Under the pieces are notes generated by a model. The model did not search any database. It saw nothing but the letters and a program-made list of their open reading frames with translations, and had not been told where the DNA came from. Shown one piece after another: positions 10,446 through 19,914 of a DNA stretch of 64,000 bases. Position numbers and translations under genes: made by a program. Each line of letters starts with the position of its first letter. The stretch's first letter is position 1. The stretch is from Azorinus chamasolen (taxonomy: Eukaryota > Mollusca > Bivalvia > Cardiida > Solecurtidae): the NCBI GenBank assembly GCA_963576725.1, contig OY755237.1:64147423-64211422 (forward strand), in the 5' to 3' direction.

Positions 10446-10529
10446 CATTTATAAAGGCATTTCCTACATGAATATTCATGATGTCATTATTTCATACATT
10501 ATTTCATACATGATGGAGGAAAGGGTTAA
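10446..10529 (+). mobile_element. G/A2 right-end fragment
   Basis: ATGAATATTCATGATGTCAT then GGAGGAAAGGGTTAA. Confidence 0.5.
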
Positions 10530-10606
10530 GCAAACACAGCAGATCCTGATCAGACAGCTCCTATAGAATATCTGATCTTGGTCTACTGTCTCTATCAGGT
10601 TTTAGA

Positions 10607-10804
10607 TTAACCCTTTCAACGCTGATTTTTCAAATGCACTAACCCAAAGCTCACGGTGAATATTTAGGGATTTTTCTAAAGAAACGTTTAATATGACAAA
10701 CAGTGCAGACCCTGATGAGAGGGCTCCTCTAGGAGCCCTCTCATCTGGGTCTTCACTGTTTGCAAAGGACATTAGTGACTCGGGTCCCGCACTGTAGGGG
10801 CTAA
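10607..10804 (-). mobile_element. F-family MITE
   Basis: TTAACCCTTTCAACGCTG to CTGTAGGGGCTAA; perfect core GAGGGCTCCTCTAGGAGCCCTC. Confidence 0.85.
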
Positions 10805-11037
10805 CCCTTTCCATCATATAAACGCTTTTTTATACCTTTTCAACCTGAGTAGACTCAGATCAGATGGCTCCTGTACGAGCCGTCTGATCAAGGTCTACTC
10901 TGTTTGCTTATGAAATGATATAAATGTGATTCTGCAGTTTCTACCAATGCCTAAAACTCCTGTGTACATACAGCAATTTAAAAATCAGCTAATAAATAAT
11001 CAAGATGTCATTATTTCTTTAATGGATATTGAACAGG
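10801..11037 (+). mobile_element. A2-family MITE
   Basis: Shares CTAA with the preceding F copy; the right end fades after ATATTGAACAGG. Confidence 0.7.
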
Positions 11038-11550
11038 CTCTTTGATTGTTTTCATGTAGTACTTCGTTATGAGGTATGATGTATAGGCCAGTAGAGAACA
11101 ATTAGAATAGGGAACCAGCAGGAAGGAGTGAGGTGTAAATCATGGCACTAGTTAGGGAACCAGCAGGAGGGGTGAGGTGTAAATCATGGTACTACTTTAC
11201 TATTTCCTGGTTCCATGTAGAGTGAAGCTTGATACCGGTCTGACTCTGTAACAGCATACCTGTGTCTACCTGGTCAGGAGTAAAGCTGCCTGTAATTTCT
11301 GTGGGAAATCGGTGTGAGGGATAAATCATCTGTGTCACCTGAGAAAAGTTTTGGACAAAATTAAGGGTTATTAAATTGTGCTGGAGTCTAGATGGTTTGC
11401 CAATAAAAGTTCTGGTATTTCACAAATTATAAAGACATATTTTTCATTGCAGATAGTATATACCATTTATCAAAGAGAACAATCAGTAAAAAATTTGTAA
11501 TGTGAGATTAGAGCATTGCATGTCTACTATGATGATTTTAATTGGTTGCA
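11038..11550. other. Unique DNA with a 45-bp tandem duplication
   Basis: AGGGAACCAGCAGGA units at about 11112 and 11156 repeat with minor changes. No coding signal otherwise. Confidence 0.6.
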
Positions 11551-11787
11551 TAAACCGTTTCTCTCATGAATATTCATGTAGGAAATAATGAATGTATGAA
11601 TATTAATTAGATTATTTTATTACACCATGAACAAGGAAATGTTTTATAAAGTAGCAGAAACTGCAGAAACAGATCTATATTATTTCATAAGCAAACAGAG
11701 CAGACCCATATCGAACAGCTCCTACAGGCGTCATCTGAGCTGGGTCTCCTCTGTTTGCAAACTCATCCCTATCCGATAAAGGATTAA
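11551..11787 (-). mobile_element. G-family MITE, diverged
   Basis: TTTCTCTCATGAATATTCATG left, GATAAAGGATTAA right, decayed core. Confidence 0.65.
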
Positions 11788-11960
11788 ATCATCAGAAAAG
11801 TGTTCTTTATGGAAGTCAAAATTTAATGAAAATTAATATTTTGATGGAATAGGGAAAAAAATTATTCCTTTGATACTGGTGGAGTGTTTTTTGCAACATT
11901 TTTTTGCTAGTTTTGTCAGCATACATCTGTTTTTGCTTACTGGCTGAAGGTTTGGAGTTG

Positions 11961-12187
11961 TTAATCCTATCCTTCATATAAACGTGTGTTCATGCATTTG
12001 CAAACAGAGTAGACCCAGATCAGACGGCTCCTAGAGGAGCTGTCTGATCAGGGTCTGCTCTGTTTGCTAATGCATTTTGGAAAAAAATCTGTTTCTTTAT
12101 TTTCCAAAATTCGTTATAAATATTTTATCCATGAATATTCAGTAGGTGTCGAAATTTGGAATAAACATAGAACAGGGAAAGGGTTAA
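11961..12187 (+). mobile_element. A-family MITE
   Basis: TTAATCCTATCCTTCATATA to GAACAGGGAAAGGGTTAA; core CCTAGAGGAGC. Confidence 0.8.
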
Positions 12188-12546
12188 AGTGGTTTCACAG
12201 TTGGAAAAATAAACAAGTTCTCTCATCAACTGAACCTGTATCAAGAAGTTGTTGATAAAATAAAAACCACAACTTTATCAGAGAAGTTTTTTGTGGAATG
12301 GAGCATTAAAACGACAAAGTGCAGACAGTGAGTGGATTTCTGCAATCGTTCGATTGTCAGGCCTGATTAACGGAAATTGTTAGCATGAGCGAGTTCACAG
12401 GAAACGAGAGTTGCCAAAATCTTGAACTGGTTTCTAATTTAAATTGTAGCTACAATTACTGCAGTAGATGACTTAAGTCAACTACCCATGAATCGTAGAC
12501 TGCAGAACCATCATATTATTATCCTTGTGTTTGGAATAGATGAAGA
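12188..12546. other. Unique intronic DNA
   Basis: Nothing recognised. Confidence 0.55.
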
Positions 12547-12799
12547 TTAAGCCTTTCCCTCACATAGATGCCTTTTCACACATTTGCAAACAGAGTAGAC
12601 CCAGATCAGATTGCTCCTATAGGAGCAATCTGATCTGGGTCTACTCTGTTTGCTTATGAAATTATAATGGACCTGACTCTACAGTTGCTGAAATTCCAAA
12701 AAAGCCTATGCATATAACTTTGCCTTTATAAAAATTCTGCTAATAAATATTCATGATATCATTATTTTTTACAAGAATGTCGAACAGGGAAGGGGTTAA
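12547..12799 (+). mobile_element. A2-family MITE with perfect 68-bp palindrome
   Basis: TTAAGCCTTTCCCTCACATA to GAACAGGGAAGGGGTTAA. At 12586-12653 both arms are the GTAGACCCAG version, so the usual arm asymmetry is absent. Confidence 0.85.
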
Positions 12800-13315
12800 C
12801 GGATTACCTCAATATGACCTAGTTCATAGACTGTTGCATAATTAAAGATGTGTAAACATAATTAGAAGGAAATTAGCAGAAATTCAGCTTACATATTTAC
12901 TGTTTGACTGTAGGGTGCTCTTTTTCCTGTGATAACATTGTTATTTTTAGGATTTGAAAGAATGGGAAACATTCCGAGTGAATATCTTAAAGGAATCGCA
13001 GAACGATGTGATATTGGGCTGCATCTGAGCGTGAAATCTCGTAACTCCTGAGAAGATAGGTACTTTATGTAAGAGGGGGAAAATACTAATTGCATATAAT
13101 TGTTTCGATAATGAACACATTCTTTTACTGCATCTCTGAAGAAATATGCTCTGCATGAAGAAACAACATATTGTATAGTTTAATGTGTTAAAAAGAATGG
13201 TAGGAGTACTGTGTAGAAAGAAAGTTCGTAAGAGATTTAGCGAAACTCCTGCAGAACTGGAGTTCAGTTTGGAGATATTGTTTATAGTTAACAAGCAAAG
13301 CAAAATGGCAGGGAG
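12800..13315. other. MITE-free unique DNA upstream of the candidate first exon
   Basis: The longest recognised-repeat-free stretch in its neighbourhood. A 118-codon minus-strand ORF (12947-13303) shows no family features and is not called a gene. Confidence 0.5.
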
Positions 13316-13415
13316 ATAAATAGGAATATTTGTTGGAAATAGAACTACTGACTCGGAAGGAAACTTTAAATTTTCAAGTTGTTGTTTTTCGAAAGTTCAG
13401 CTCTCTGAAAGGAAG
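13316..13415 (+). promoter_or_regulatory. Candidate promoter and 5' UTR of the 13416 exon
   Basis: A TATA-like ATAAATAG lies at 13316-13323, about 93 bp before the ATG; a start site near 13345-13350 would leave a 5' UTR of about 70 bases. There is no upstream ATG in the last 60 bases. The motif is short and the DNA is AT-rich, so this is weak evidence that depends on the exon being real. Confidence 0.25.
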
Positions 13416-13526
13416 ATGGCAGAAGAGCTGATATCGTTAGTGTCCGCGTTGACAATGCTGCTGTCACTTGTCTTCCTTATCATGATGGCAGCAATATTAG
13501 GATTTGGAGTGTTTGTCCTTCGAAAT
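13416..13526 (+). CDS. Candidate internal first exon encoding a hydrophobic N-terminus (possible short dystrophin isoform)
   Basis: ATG in a strong context (A at -3, G at +4) opens 37 codons, followed by a perfect donor AAT|GTAAGT at 13527, phase 0. The peptide starts MAEELISLVSALTML and is hydrophobic from about residue 5 to 34, then ends VLRN: one signal-anchor or transmembrane helix. Phase 0 would join in frame to the exon at 44948. This interval, unlike its surroundings, is free of recognised MITEs. Mammalian dystrophin has internal promoters with unique first exons (Dp260, Dp140, Dp116, Dp71), which is the precedent. Alternatives: an internal exon 13401-13526 using the CAG at 13398-13400, the first exon of an unrelated nested gene, or a chance ORF. 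No homologue recognised. Confidence 0.45.
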
Positions 13527-13572
13527 GTAAGTAACACAACTCTACAGAAGTCGTGTAGTTTTCAAATTTTGG

Positions 13573-13827
13573 TTACCCTTTACTCCATAAATAGCCTTTC
13601 TATATCTTTGCAAACAGAATAGACACAGATCAGACGGCTCCTGTAGTAGTCATCTGATCATGGTCTGCTCTGTTTGCATAATTTTTATGATATAATATCT
13701 GATGTGATTTTACAGTTTCTTCCATGGCCAAAATTTCCTGTGTCCAAATATTGTGCTATAATAGCAATCACTGATAATCTAAACTCATGACGTCATTATT
13801 TCATACATTCATGGAGTAAAGGGTTAA
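13573..13827 (+). mobile_element. G-family MITE
   Basis: TTACCCTTTACTCCATAAAT to TGGAGTAAAGGGTTAA. Starts 46 bp after the candidate donor at 13527. Confidence 0.85.
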
Positions 13828-13884
13828 ATATTTTTCTCATTTTGCCAAATCCTGTAATGATGAAGCTCATTAGAATTTGCATCT

Positions 13885-14119
13885 TTAACCCTTTACTCCA
13901 TGAATATTCATGTAAGAACAATTATATCATGAATATTAATTAGAATAATTTTATACACAGGAATTTTTGGCCGTAGTAGAAACTGTTGAATCATATTTAT
14001 ATTACTCCATAAGCAAACAGAGCAGACTCTGATCAGACAGCTCCTATAGGAGCTGTCTGATCTGGTTCTACTCTGTTTGCAAAGATGTAGAAAAGTGTAT
14101 TTATGGAGTAAACAGTTAA
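13885..14119 (-). mobile_element. G-family MITE
   Basis: TTAACCCTTTACTCCATGAA to GGAGTAAACAGTTAA; core CAGCTCCTATAGGAGCTG. Confidence 0.85.
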
Positions 14120-14372
14120 TGATACCAATGTTCTAGTGTATTTTGCCCCTAAGAAACATATTTGTCATGACTTTGGGTGGTTGATACGCCAAAAGTAGAC
14201 TTGAGAAACATATATGAGTATTTTTTCTCAATTGATACATTCAACTAATGTAAGTCACTTAAGTACTTGGTGCGTTGTTATAACACCTGCCTAAGAGATG
14301 ATGAGATCCTGGGGAACAAAGCAAAAGAGTGAATGATAGAGAATATCGCCAGTAACCATCTACCAGTATGTA
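14120..14372. other. Unique intronic DNA
   Basis: Nothing recognised. Confidence 0.5.
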
Positions 14373-14690
14373 ATAACCCTTTCCTTCATTTAACCCTTCG
14401 CTTGCTGTTCACGTCAATATACCTACCTGTAAATAGTGAAGACCCAGATGAGACAGCTCCTGCAGGATCTGTCTCATCAGGGTCTGCACTATTTACAAGT
14501 TGATTGTGCAACCAGTGCACTCCACAGCAGTGATTACACAGCGAAATACTTGTACACAGTGAAGATATATGTAATTATACAACAGGGCATGGGTAAAGAA
14601 GGAGAAATGTATTTTAAATTTCAGCAAGAGAAAGGTTAAACGCTTGTTCATACATTTGCAAACAGAGTAGACCCAGTATAATTATGGAGA
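14373..14690 (+). mobile_element. A-family MITE remnant carrying nested H
   Basis: ATAACCCTTTCCTTCAT, then H, then ACGCTTGTTCATACATTTGC and GAGTAGACCCAG. The remainder is lost. Confidence 0.7.
14390..14639 (+). mobile_element. H-family MITE
   Basis: TTAACCCTTCGCTTGCTG to CAAGAGAAAGGTTAA; core AGACAGCTCCTGCAGGATCT. Same 250-bp length as 60402-60651, with roughly ten differences seen. Confidence 0.9.
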
Positions 14691-14736
14691 AAGGTTCTTT
14701 GGCAGCGTTTTGCATTTTGTTCGTTCGACATTATGT

Positions 14737-15155
14737 AGCCCTTTACTTGATAGAAATGCCGTTTGACGCTTTGTAAACAGAGAAAACTTGGATGAGATGG
14801 ATCCAGTAGGAACTGTCTGATCAGCCATGGCCAAAATTTCCTGTGTCCATTATGCTTTTATGAAAAAATATTTTAATCAGTCTTCATGATGTCATGATTT
14901 CTTAATCCTTTACTCCTTGAAAATTCATATTAGAAATGAAATGATGAATATTAATTAGATTACTTTTGAAAACTGGATATTAACACATGATATTTTTTTG
15001 CCAATGCAGAAATGGTAGAATTCTATAAGCAAACAGAGCAGACCCTGATCAGACAGCTCCTGTAATAGCTGTCTGCTCTGGGTTTACTCTGTTTGCAAAG
15101 GCATAGAATGGCATATGTATGGGGTTAAATGAATATTCATGAGGTAAAGGGTTAA
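14737..15155 (+). mobile_element. G-family MITE carrying a nested G
   Basis: CCCTTTACTTGATAGAAATG to TGAGGTAAAGGGTTAA, interrupted at 14902-15128; its own core is degenerate. Confidence 0.7.
14902..15128 (-). mobile_element. G-family MITE nested in G
   Basis: TTAATCCTTTACTCC to GTATGGGGTTAA; interrupts the outer copy where intact G copies read TTTCTTACATGAATATTC. Confidence 0.75.
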
Positions 15156-15379
15156 GGAGCCACCTGCGTGAAAGACACCTTTGTTAATTCATAAAGTAGC
15201 TGCTTTGAAGTGGTTTTACAGTTGTCTAGCGTAGTGCATTCATGCTCCCTAGACTATGATAGTAAAGGTTAGAGTCTGACACAACCAATGCACCCTATAG
15301 TCTCTGATAAATGCACCCAGGGGGCATTACATCCGGGGGGGGGGGGCATTCTGAAAGCTAACATAAATTCTGAATATTT
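15156..15379. other. C fragment, unique DNA and a G tract
   Basis: GGAGCCACCTGCGTGAAAGAC is a C-type arm; a run of about 10 G lies near 15335. Confidence 0.5.
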
Positions 15380-15581
15380 TTAACACTTTCCCTCATATAA
15401 ATACTTTTCACACCTTCGCAAACAGAGAAGACCCAGAGATCAGGTGGCTCCTAATCTGGGTCTGCTCCGTTTACTTATAGTTTACCAAAAAAATACTGTG
15501 TTTATTTGCCATTATAAAAATTTAGCTAATAAATATTTATGATGTCAGTATTTCTTAAATATTCCACAGGGAAAGAGTTAA
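15380..15581 (+). mobile_element. A2-family MITE, core shortened
   Basis: TTAACACTTTCCCTCATATA to CACAGGGAAAGAGTTAA; the palindrome is reduced. Confidence 0.75.
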
Positions 15582-15582
15582 G

Positions 15583-15770
15583 CTTTACCTGATAGAGATG
15601 TCTTATGATTGCAAACACAGTAGACCTAGATTAGATGAGTCTTGTAAGAGCTGTCTGATTAAGTTCAACTATGGTTGCTTATGGAATTACATTAGACTGC
15701 TTTTACAATTTCTGCCATGTGCAAAGTTCAGATGCAATAATGTCATTATTTCTTACTTGAATCATGTGTC
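15583..15770 (+). mobile_element. G-family relic
   Basis: Degenerate core (GTAGACCTAGATTAGATG) and G right half AATGTCATTATTTCTTACTTG; truncated by the next repeat. Confidence 0.5.
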
Positions 15771-16385
15771 ACTTGAAGGAACCAGGTTCCTATCTCCAAG
15801 GTCAAGGTCACAATTGGGAGCCAAAGGTCAAAAATGGGGACATTTTATCGGGTCTGCTCTGTAACTCCTACATACATGAGTAGATTTCAAAATAACCTGT
15901 TACTAACAAATGTTAACCATCTTGAGATGATGTGTCTCGAAAAAGAAATAGGTTCCTATCTCAAAGGTCAAGGTCACAATAGGAGGTCAAAATTAAAAAA
16001 TGGGGATATTTTGTTGTGTCTGCGCTGTAACTCTTACATACTTTAGCTGATTTCAAAATAACCTGGTACAATTGTTCACCACCTTGATATGATGTGTTGC
16101 TAAAAAGAGTCGGGTTCCTATCTCAAAGGTCAAGGTCACAATTGGGGGTCAAAGTTAAAAATGGGGACATTTTGTCGTGCCCGCTGTGTATCTCCTACAT
16201 TATGTGAGTGAATTTCAAAATAACCTGGTACAAATGTTCACCACCTTGTGACATGTGTTTCGAAAAAGAACCAGGTTCCTATGTTAAAGGTCAAGGTCAC
16301 AATTAGGGGCTCAAAGTTTTGTCTTGTCCGCTCTGTAGCGCCTACGTACCTGAGTGGATTTCAAAGTAACCCTGTTAAAATGTTC
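15771..16385. repeat. Four-unit tandem repeat (about 163 bp) carrying AGGTCAAGGTCA
   Basis: Units begin with GGTTCCTAT near 15785, 15951, 16114 and 16273. Each has AAGGTCAAGGTCACAAT, then a GTCAAA segment, CTCTGTA, TCCTACAT and TTTCAAAATAACCTG. A similar dispersed repeat is common in bivalves (memory). The TCAAGGTCA word equals the extended half-site of monomeric nuclear receptors. Confidence 0.9.
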
Positions 16386-16518
16386 ACCAATTAGGCTTCT
16401 ACAAAATGCGATATGGTCCAGGCATACACACGACCCTGGCTTTAGTGATATTGGGAGCATTTGTCACTTGACTGTGACAGCACTTGTTGCCATTTACAAG
16501 GCAGTGGTCCAAACAAAT

Positions 16519-16708
16519 CAGATGTATAAATTAAAATATTTTCAAGAATAAGTATTTTTTATTTATCCACCAAACCCTAGGTTGTGACCATTCTTTAGAA
16601 TAGTCTCTTTGAGATAATTCTAAAGAGTGGTCACAACATAGGGTTTGATAAATAAAGGATGAGTTTAGTTTTTGAATATACCATTATGCACCATTATCTG
16701 TTGCTCTG
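16519..16708. mobile_element. D-family MITE
   Basis: CAGATGTATAAATTAAAATA to CATTATCTGTTGCTCTG with the CCACCAAACCCTA arm and stem AGAATAGTCTCTTTGAGATAA. Confidence 0.8.
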
Positions 16709-17228
16709 CAAGAGTTTCTGTTGCAAGAATGACAGTTGTTGATGGTGATGTTTTGGGACCACCCTTATCGTGGAGCCGCGCCCTTCATAAAAATCCTGAA
16801 GAGTTGACAGGTGACTGAATTGACTGATACTAAAACTGATAAACACCATGGAAAAGACATGACTAGAAGTCATGAGGCAATACAGTTTTACTGTCTAACT
16901 TGTGTTTCATTGCTACAGAGTAGCTGCCAGCGTTGTTCATAAGCAGGAGATTTAAGACCATTGTTATTGTAGACAGAGAGAAAAACAGGGTGTTATTTTG
17001 ACAGAATATCGCAGGTTTATTCACACAGGGATAAAGTTTATAACTTTCCTGTCAAAATTATCACCAAGCAATAAAACACAGAAAATGGCTGCATGGGAAA
17101 AAGCAATGCCTGATCAGCCCTACCTTTACTGTATTGTATTCTTTCATCAAAGCAATTTATCATTTACAGTTTGCTGAAGCAGAATAGAATAGAAATTTAC
17201 ACTATCTCTGGTACAAACATGTACAATA
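16709..17228. other. Unique intronic DNA
   Basis: No coding or repeat signal recognised. Confidence 0.55.
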
Positions 17229-17495
17229 TACCATATTCTCCCTAATAAAAGCCCTCATTGTAATAAATGCCCCACTTACTTCTCCCAATATAATAACCAT
17301 TAAATAAAGAAATATAGGTTTTTAAAAATACAAGTGGTAGTTTAATGCAGACTGAAAGCAATGCAGAAATATGCTTTAGGGGCTTTCTGCATTGCTTTCA
17401 TTCTGCATTAAGCAACCACCTGTGTGTAAAACGTAAGAATCTCATTTTAAAAATTGTAAACAATCCTAGGAGTATTTATTAGAGATAATATGGTA
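17229..17495. mobile_element. K-family MITE: different ends, C-type core
   Basis: Terminal inverted repeats TACCATATTCTCCCTAATAA and TTATTAGAGATAATATGGTA. The core is the C-family palindrome (AGTGGTAGTTTAATGCAG to CTGCATTAAGCAACCACCTG). Single copy here. Confidence 0.8.
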
Positions 17496-17520
17496 AGGCA
17501 CATCTACATACAGATCTGTA

Positions 17521-18005
17521 ATTAACCCTTAACTCCATGAATATTCGTGCCAGAAAAATTATGATTATCAGCTGAATTTTCATATTGAAGCGAACTTCTA
17601 TCATGGCAGAAATCAGAGGTTCGGATAGAGTGTGTAAATTTAAACGTTTCAAGAATAGCTCCTTTATTTCTCCACCAAATCCTATACTGTGACCACTCTT
17701 TAGAATCGTCTCTTGGAGACGATTCTAAAGAGTGGTCACAGTATAGGGTTTGGTGGAGAAATGACGATTTTAATATTTGGGTACGCACCCTTATCTGTAG
17801 CCCTGAGAAACTGTATAAATGGATCTTTGTTATTAAACAAACAGAGCATCCCCTGATCAGATAACTCCTACAATTGCACTCTGATCAGGGTCTGCTTCTG
17901 TTAGTTTATATGATTTATATAGATTTGATTCTATAGTTTCTGCCATGGCCAGAAAATCCTGTGATCATAATAATTCAACCAATAAATGCTGTCATTAAGC
18001 CTTAC
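17521..18005. mobile_element. Chimeric G element split by D
   Basis: Left arm is minus-type G (CTCCATGAATATTCGTG to GGCAGAAAT); after D comes AGAAACTG, a core, then a plus-type right half (GATTCTATAGTTTCTGCC). Confidence 0.6.
17614..17805. mobile_element. D-family MITE nested in G
   Basis: CAGAGGTTCGGATAGAGTG to TTATCTGTAGCCCTG; long stem with AGAATCGTCTCTTGGAGACG. Flanks AGAAAT and AGAAAC suggest a short target duplication of about 6 bp. Confidence 0.85.
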
Positions 18006-18433
18006 TACAGTAAAACCCCTCTAAATCAGACATTAGAATTAGTGTAGTGTTGGTGTTTCAGACAGGTGGCAGTTTAATGTTGATTAAACTTTCTTTTTAA
18101 CTTTCTGCATGACTGCATTAAGCAGTCACCTGCAGAAAAAGAAATAAATTGTTCTTTATTAACTGTTCACTCCTTAAATACGCCTTTCTATGCCTTTGCA
18201 AACAGAGTAGACCCAGATCAGATGGCTCCTATAGGAGCCATCTGATCAGGGTCTGCTCTATTTGCTTATGATATAATATAGATATGATTCTAGTTTCTGC
18301 CATGGCCAAACATTCCTGTGACCATGCTATATTATAACGATTAAATTCAATTAATATTCATGATGTCATAATTCTTACATGACTATTCATGGAGTAAAGG
18401 GTTAAGATTTTGGTTTAGAGGGGTTTTGCTGTA
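18006..18433. mobile_element. C-family MITE carrying nested G
   Basis: TACAGTAAAACCCCTCTAAA to AGAGGGGTTTTGCTGTA; the core has lost symmetry around its apex. Confidence 0.8.
18159..18405 (+). mobile_element. G-family MITE nested in C
   Basis: TTAACTGTTCACTCCTTAAA to GGAGTAAAGGGTTAA; core GATGGCTCCTATAGGAGCCATC. Confidence 0.9.
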
Positions 18434-18659
18434 TATCATTCATCTGGTAAAGGGCTAATTGGCCAATACAATAAGGTTGAAAACAGATCTGATGCTCTGT
18501 TGCAGGTGTCTTACTGTGTAGGTGGCTTTCCTATTGCTAATATATCACTGTATATTTATCATACATCTTTTCAAACAAGGTGTAAACAGGCAGGACCTGT
18601 TCATGTTTTCATGATATATTGGTACTTAAATCAATGCGATAGAAATATCAGACGTAACT
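18434..18659. other. Unique intronic DNA
   Basis: Nothing recognised. Confidence 0.5.
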
Positions 18660-18815
18660 ATAGTGAAACCTCGCAAATCAGAACTTTCAGTAAAGAAGAA
18701 AATGTGAGATGGCTGCGTGTATAAATACAGAGTGAAAGTCATGCAGAATGATCCCAGAGAAATTTTCTGCATGACTTACACCTTGCATCAAGCTACCACC
18801 TGTCTCCACTCTTTT
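18660..18815. mobile_element. C-family MITE, right end missing
   Basis: TAGTGAAACCTCGCAAATCA, core GAAAGTCATGCAGAAT..TTCTGCATGACTT, then CTACCACCTGTC. Confidence 0.65.
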
Positions 18816-18960
18816 CTTTCACATAAATGTCTTTAATTCATGCCTTTGCAGACAGAGTAGACCCTGATCAGACAGCTCCTATAGGAGCCATCTGATCAGG
18901 GTCTGCTCTGTTTGCTTATAAAATTATAAAGAGGAGTTTTCTGCACGACTTTCATCCTGC
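18816..18960 (+). mobile_element. A-type fragment
   Basis: CTTTCACATAAATG, perfect core CAGCTCCTATAGGAGCC, then joined to a C arm (TTCTGCACGACTTTCATCC). Confidence 0.6.
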
Positions 18961-19025
18961 ACTAGATACCTGTTATGGAAAGTTTACTGAATGTTGAATC
19001 CAATTGGTACATAATGCGTCTGATA

Positions 19026-19243
19026 CACAGTAGAACCTGTCTTTATTGACCATAGAATAAACCTGGAGATCTATAACAGCAGGTGGTTGCCTAATGCAGG
19101 ATGAAAGTTATGCAGAAAGCTCCTTGAGGAGCTTTCTGCACAACTTTCATTCTGCATTAAGCTACCACATGTTTTGAAAAAACCCCACACACAACAGAAT
19201 TGACTTGTTATTTTTCTTTGTCGCTGTAGACAGGATTACTGTA
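19026..19243. mobile_element. C-family MITE
   Basis: ACAGTAGAACCTGTCTTTAT to GTAGACAGGATTACTGTA; core AAGCTCCTTGAGGAGCTTT. Confidence 0.85.
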
Positions 19244-19441
19244 AAATCTGATATATATAAAATGAATTATAATAGCACACAGCAGGTGGTATAGCACTTG
19301 TGTATTATCAGTATTTTCATAATGAGTTCCCTCTTGGCCTACCCCTCTTGACTGTGTCATAATGTAAACGCTTCTGGTTTTATTTGTTTGTCTATGTTAC
19401 TACACCAAAGACGACTTCAAGTAACAGATAGACAAAAATAG

Positions 19442-19620
19442 ACACACAAAGTGCAGACCCAGATCAAATGGCTCTTGATGGAGCAGTTTGATCAGAGTCT
19501 GCACTATTTGCTACTACATCAGTCTATGTTAAAGTTATCAAAATGGTGCCAAATTGAATCGTTCAGCTTTACAAAACAGTGGAGAGAAGTTGGACATCTT
19601 ACAGTAATTAAGGCAGTCAA
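19442..19620. mobile_element. J-family element
   Basis: GTGCAGACCCAGATCAAATG core, CAGTCTATGTTAAAGTTATC, tail CAGTGGAGAGAAGTTGGACA. Confidence 0.6.
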
Positions 19621-19700
19621 AATATTTTGGTTCCAGTTTTCTTACCTCTTTGCAAATTAATTGTGAGCTATAAAAAAGGTTGTCTGCTATAATGATCAAT

Positions 19701-19892
19701 CAGAGCTCCAGATATGATGCGTAAATTAAAACAATTTCAAGAATAACTACATTTCCCCACCAAATCTTATACTGTGACCACTCTTTAGAATTGTCTCTTT
19801 GAGACGATTCTAAAGAATGGTCATATAGTATAGGGTTTGGTGGAGAAATGATGATTTTAGTACTTGGGTACGCACCCTTATCTGTAGCTCTG
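19701..19892. mobile_element. D-family MITE
   Basis: CAGAGCTCCAGATATGATGC to CCCTTATCTGTAGCTCTG, arms CACCAAATCTTATACTG and TATAGGGTTTGGTGGAG. Confidence 0.85.
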
Positions 19893-19914
19893 TCATTGCT
19901 TATATTTCACCTTT

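Noticed and set aside
12947..13303. 118-codon minus-strand ORF
   Set aside because: No recognisable family, AT-driven composition, and it overlaps another minus-strand ORF; looks like chance. Left as unique DNA.
13401..13526. Treating the hydrophobic segment as an ordinary internal dystrophin rod exon
   Set aside because: A CAG acceptor exists at 13398-13400 and the frame is open, but a transmembrane-like segment inside the spectrin-repeat rod is not expected; kept only as an alternative.
17614..17805. Assigning D to hAT from its CAGAG ends and an 8-bp target duplication
   Set aside because: Flanks of seven copies do not show a consistent 8-bp duplication; one shows AGAAAT/AGAAAC. Superfamily left open.
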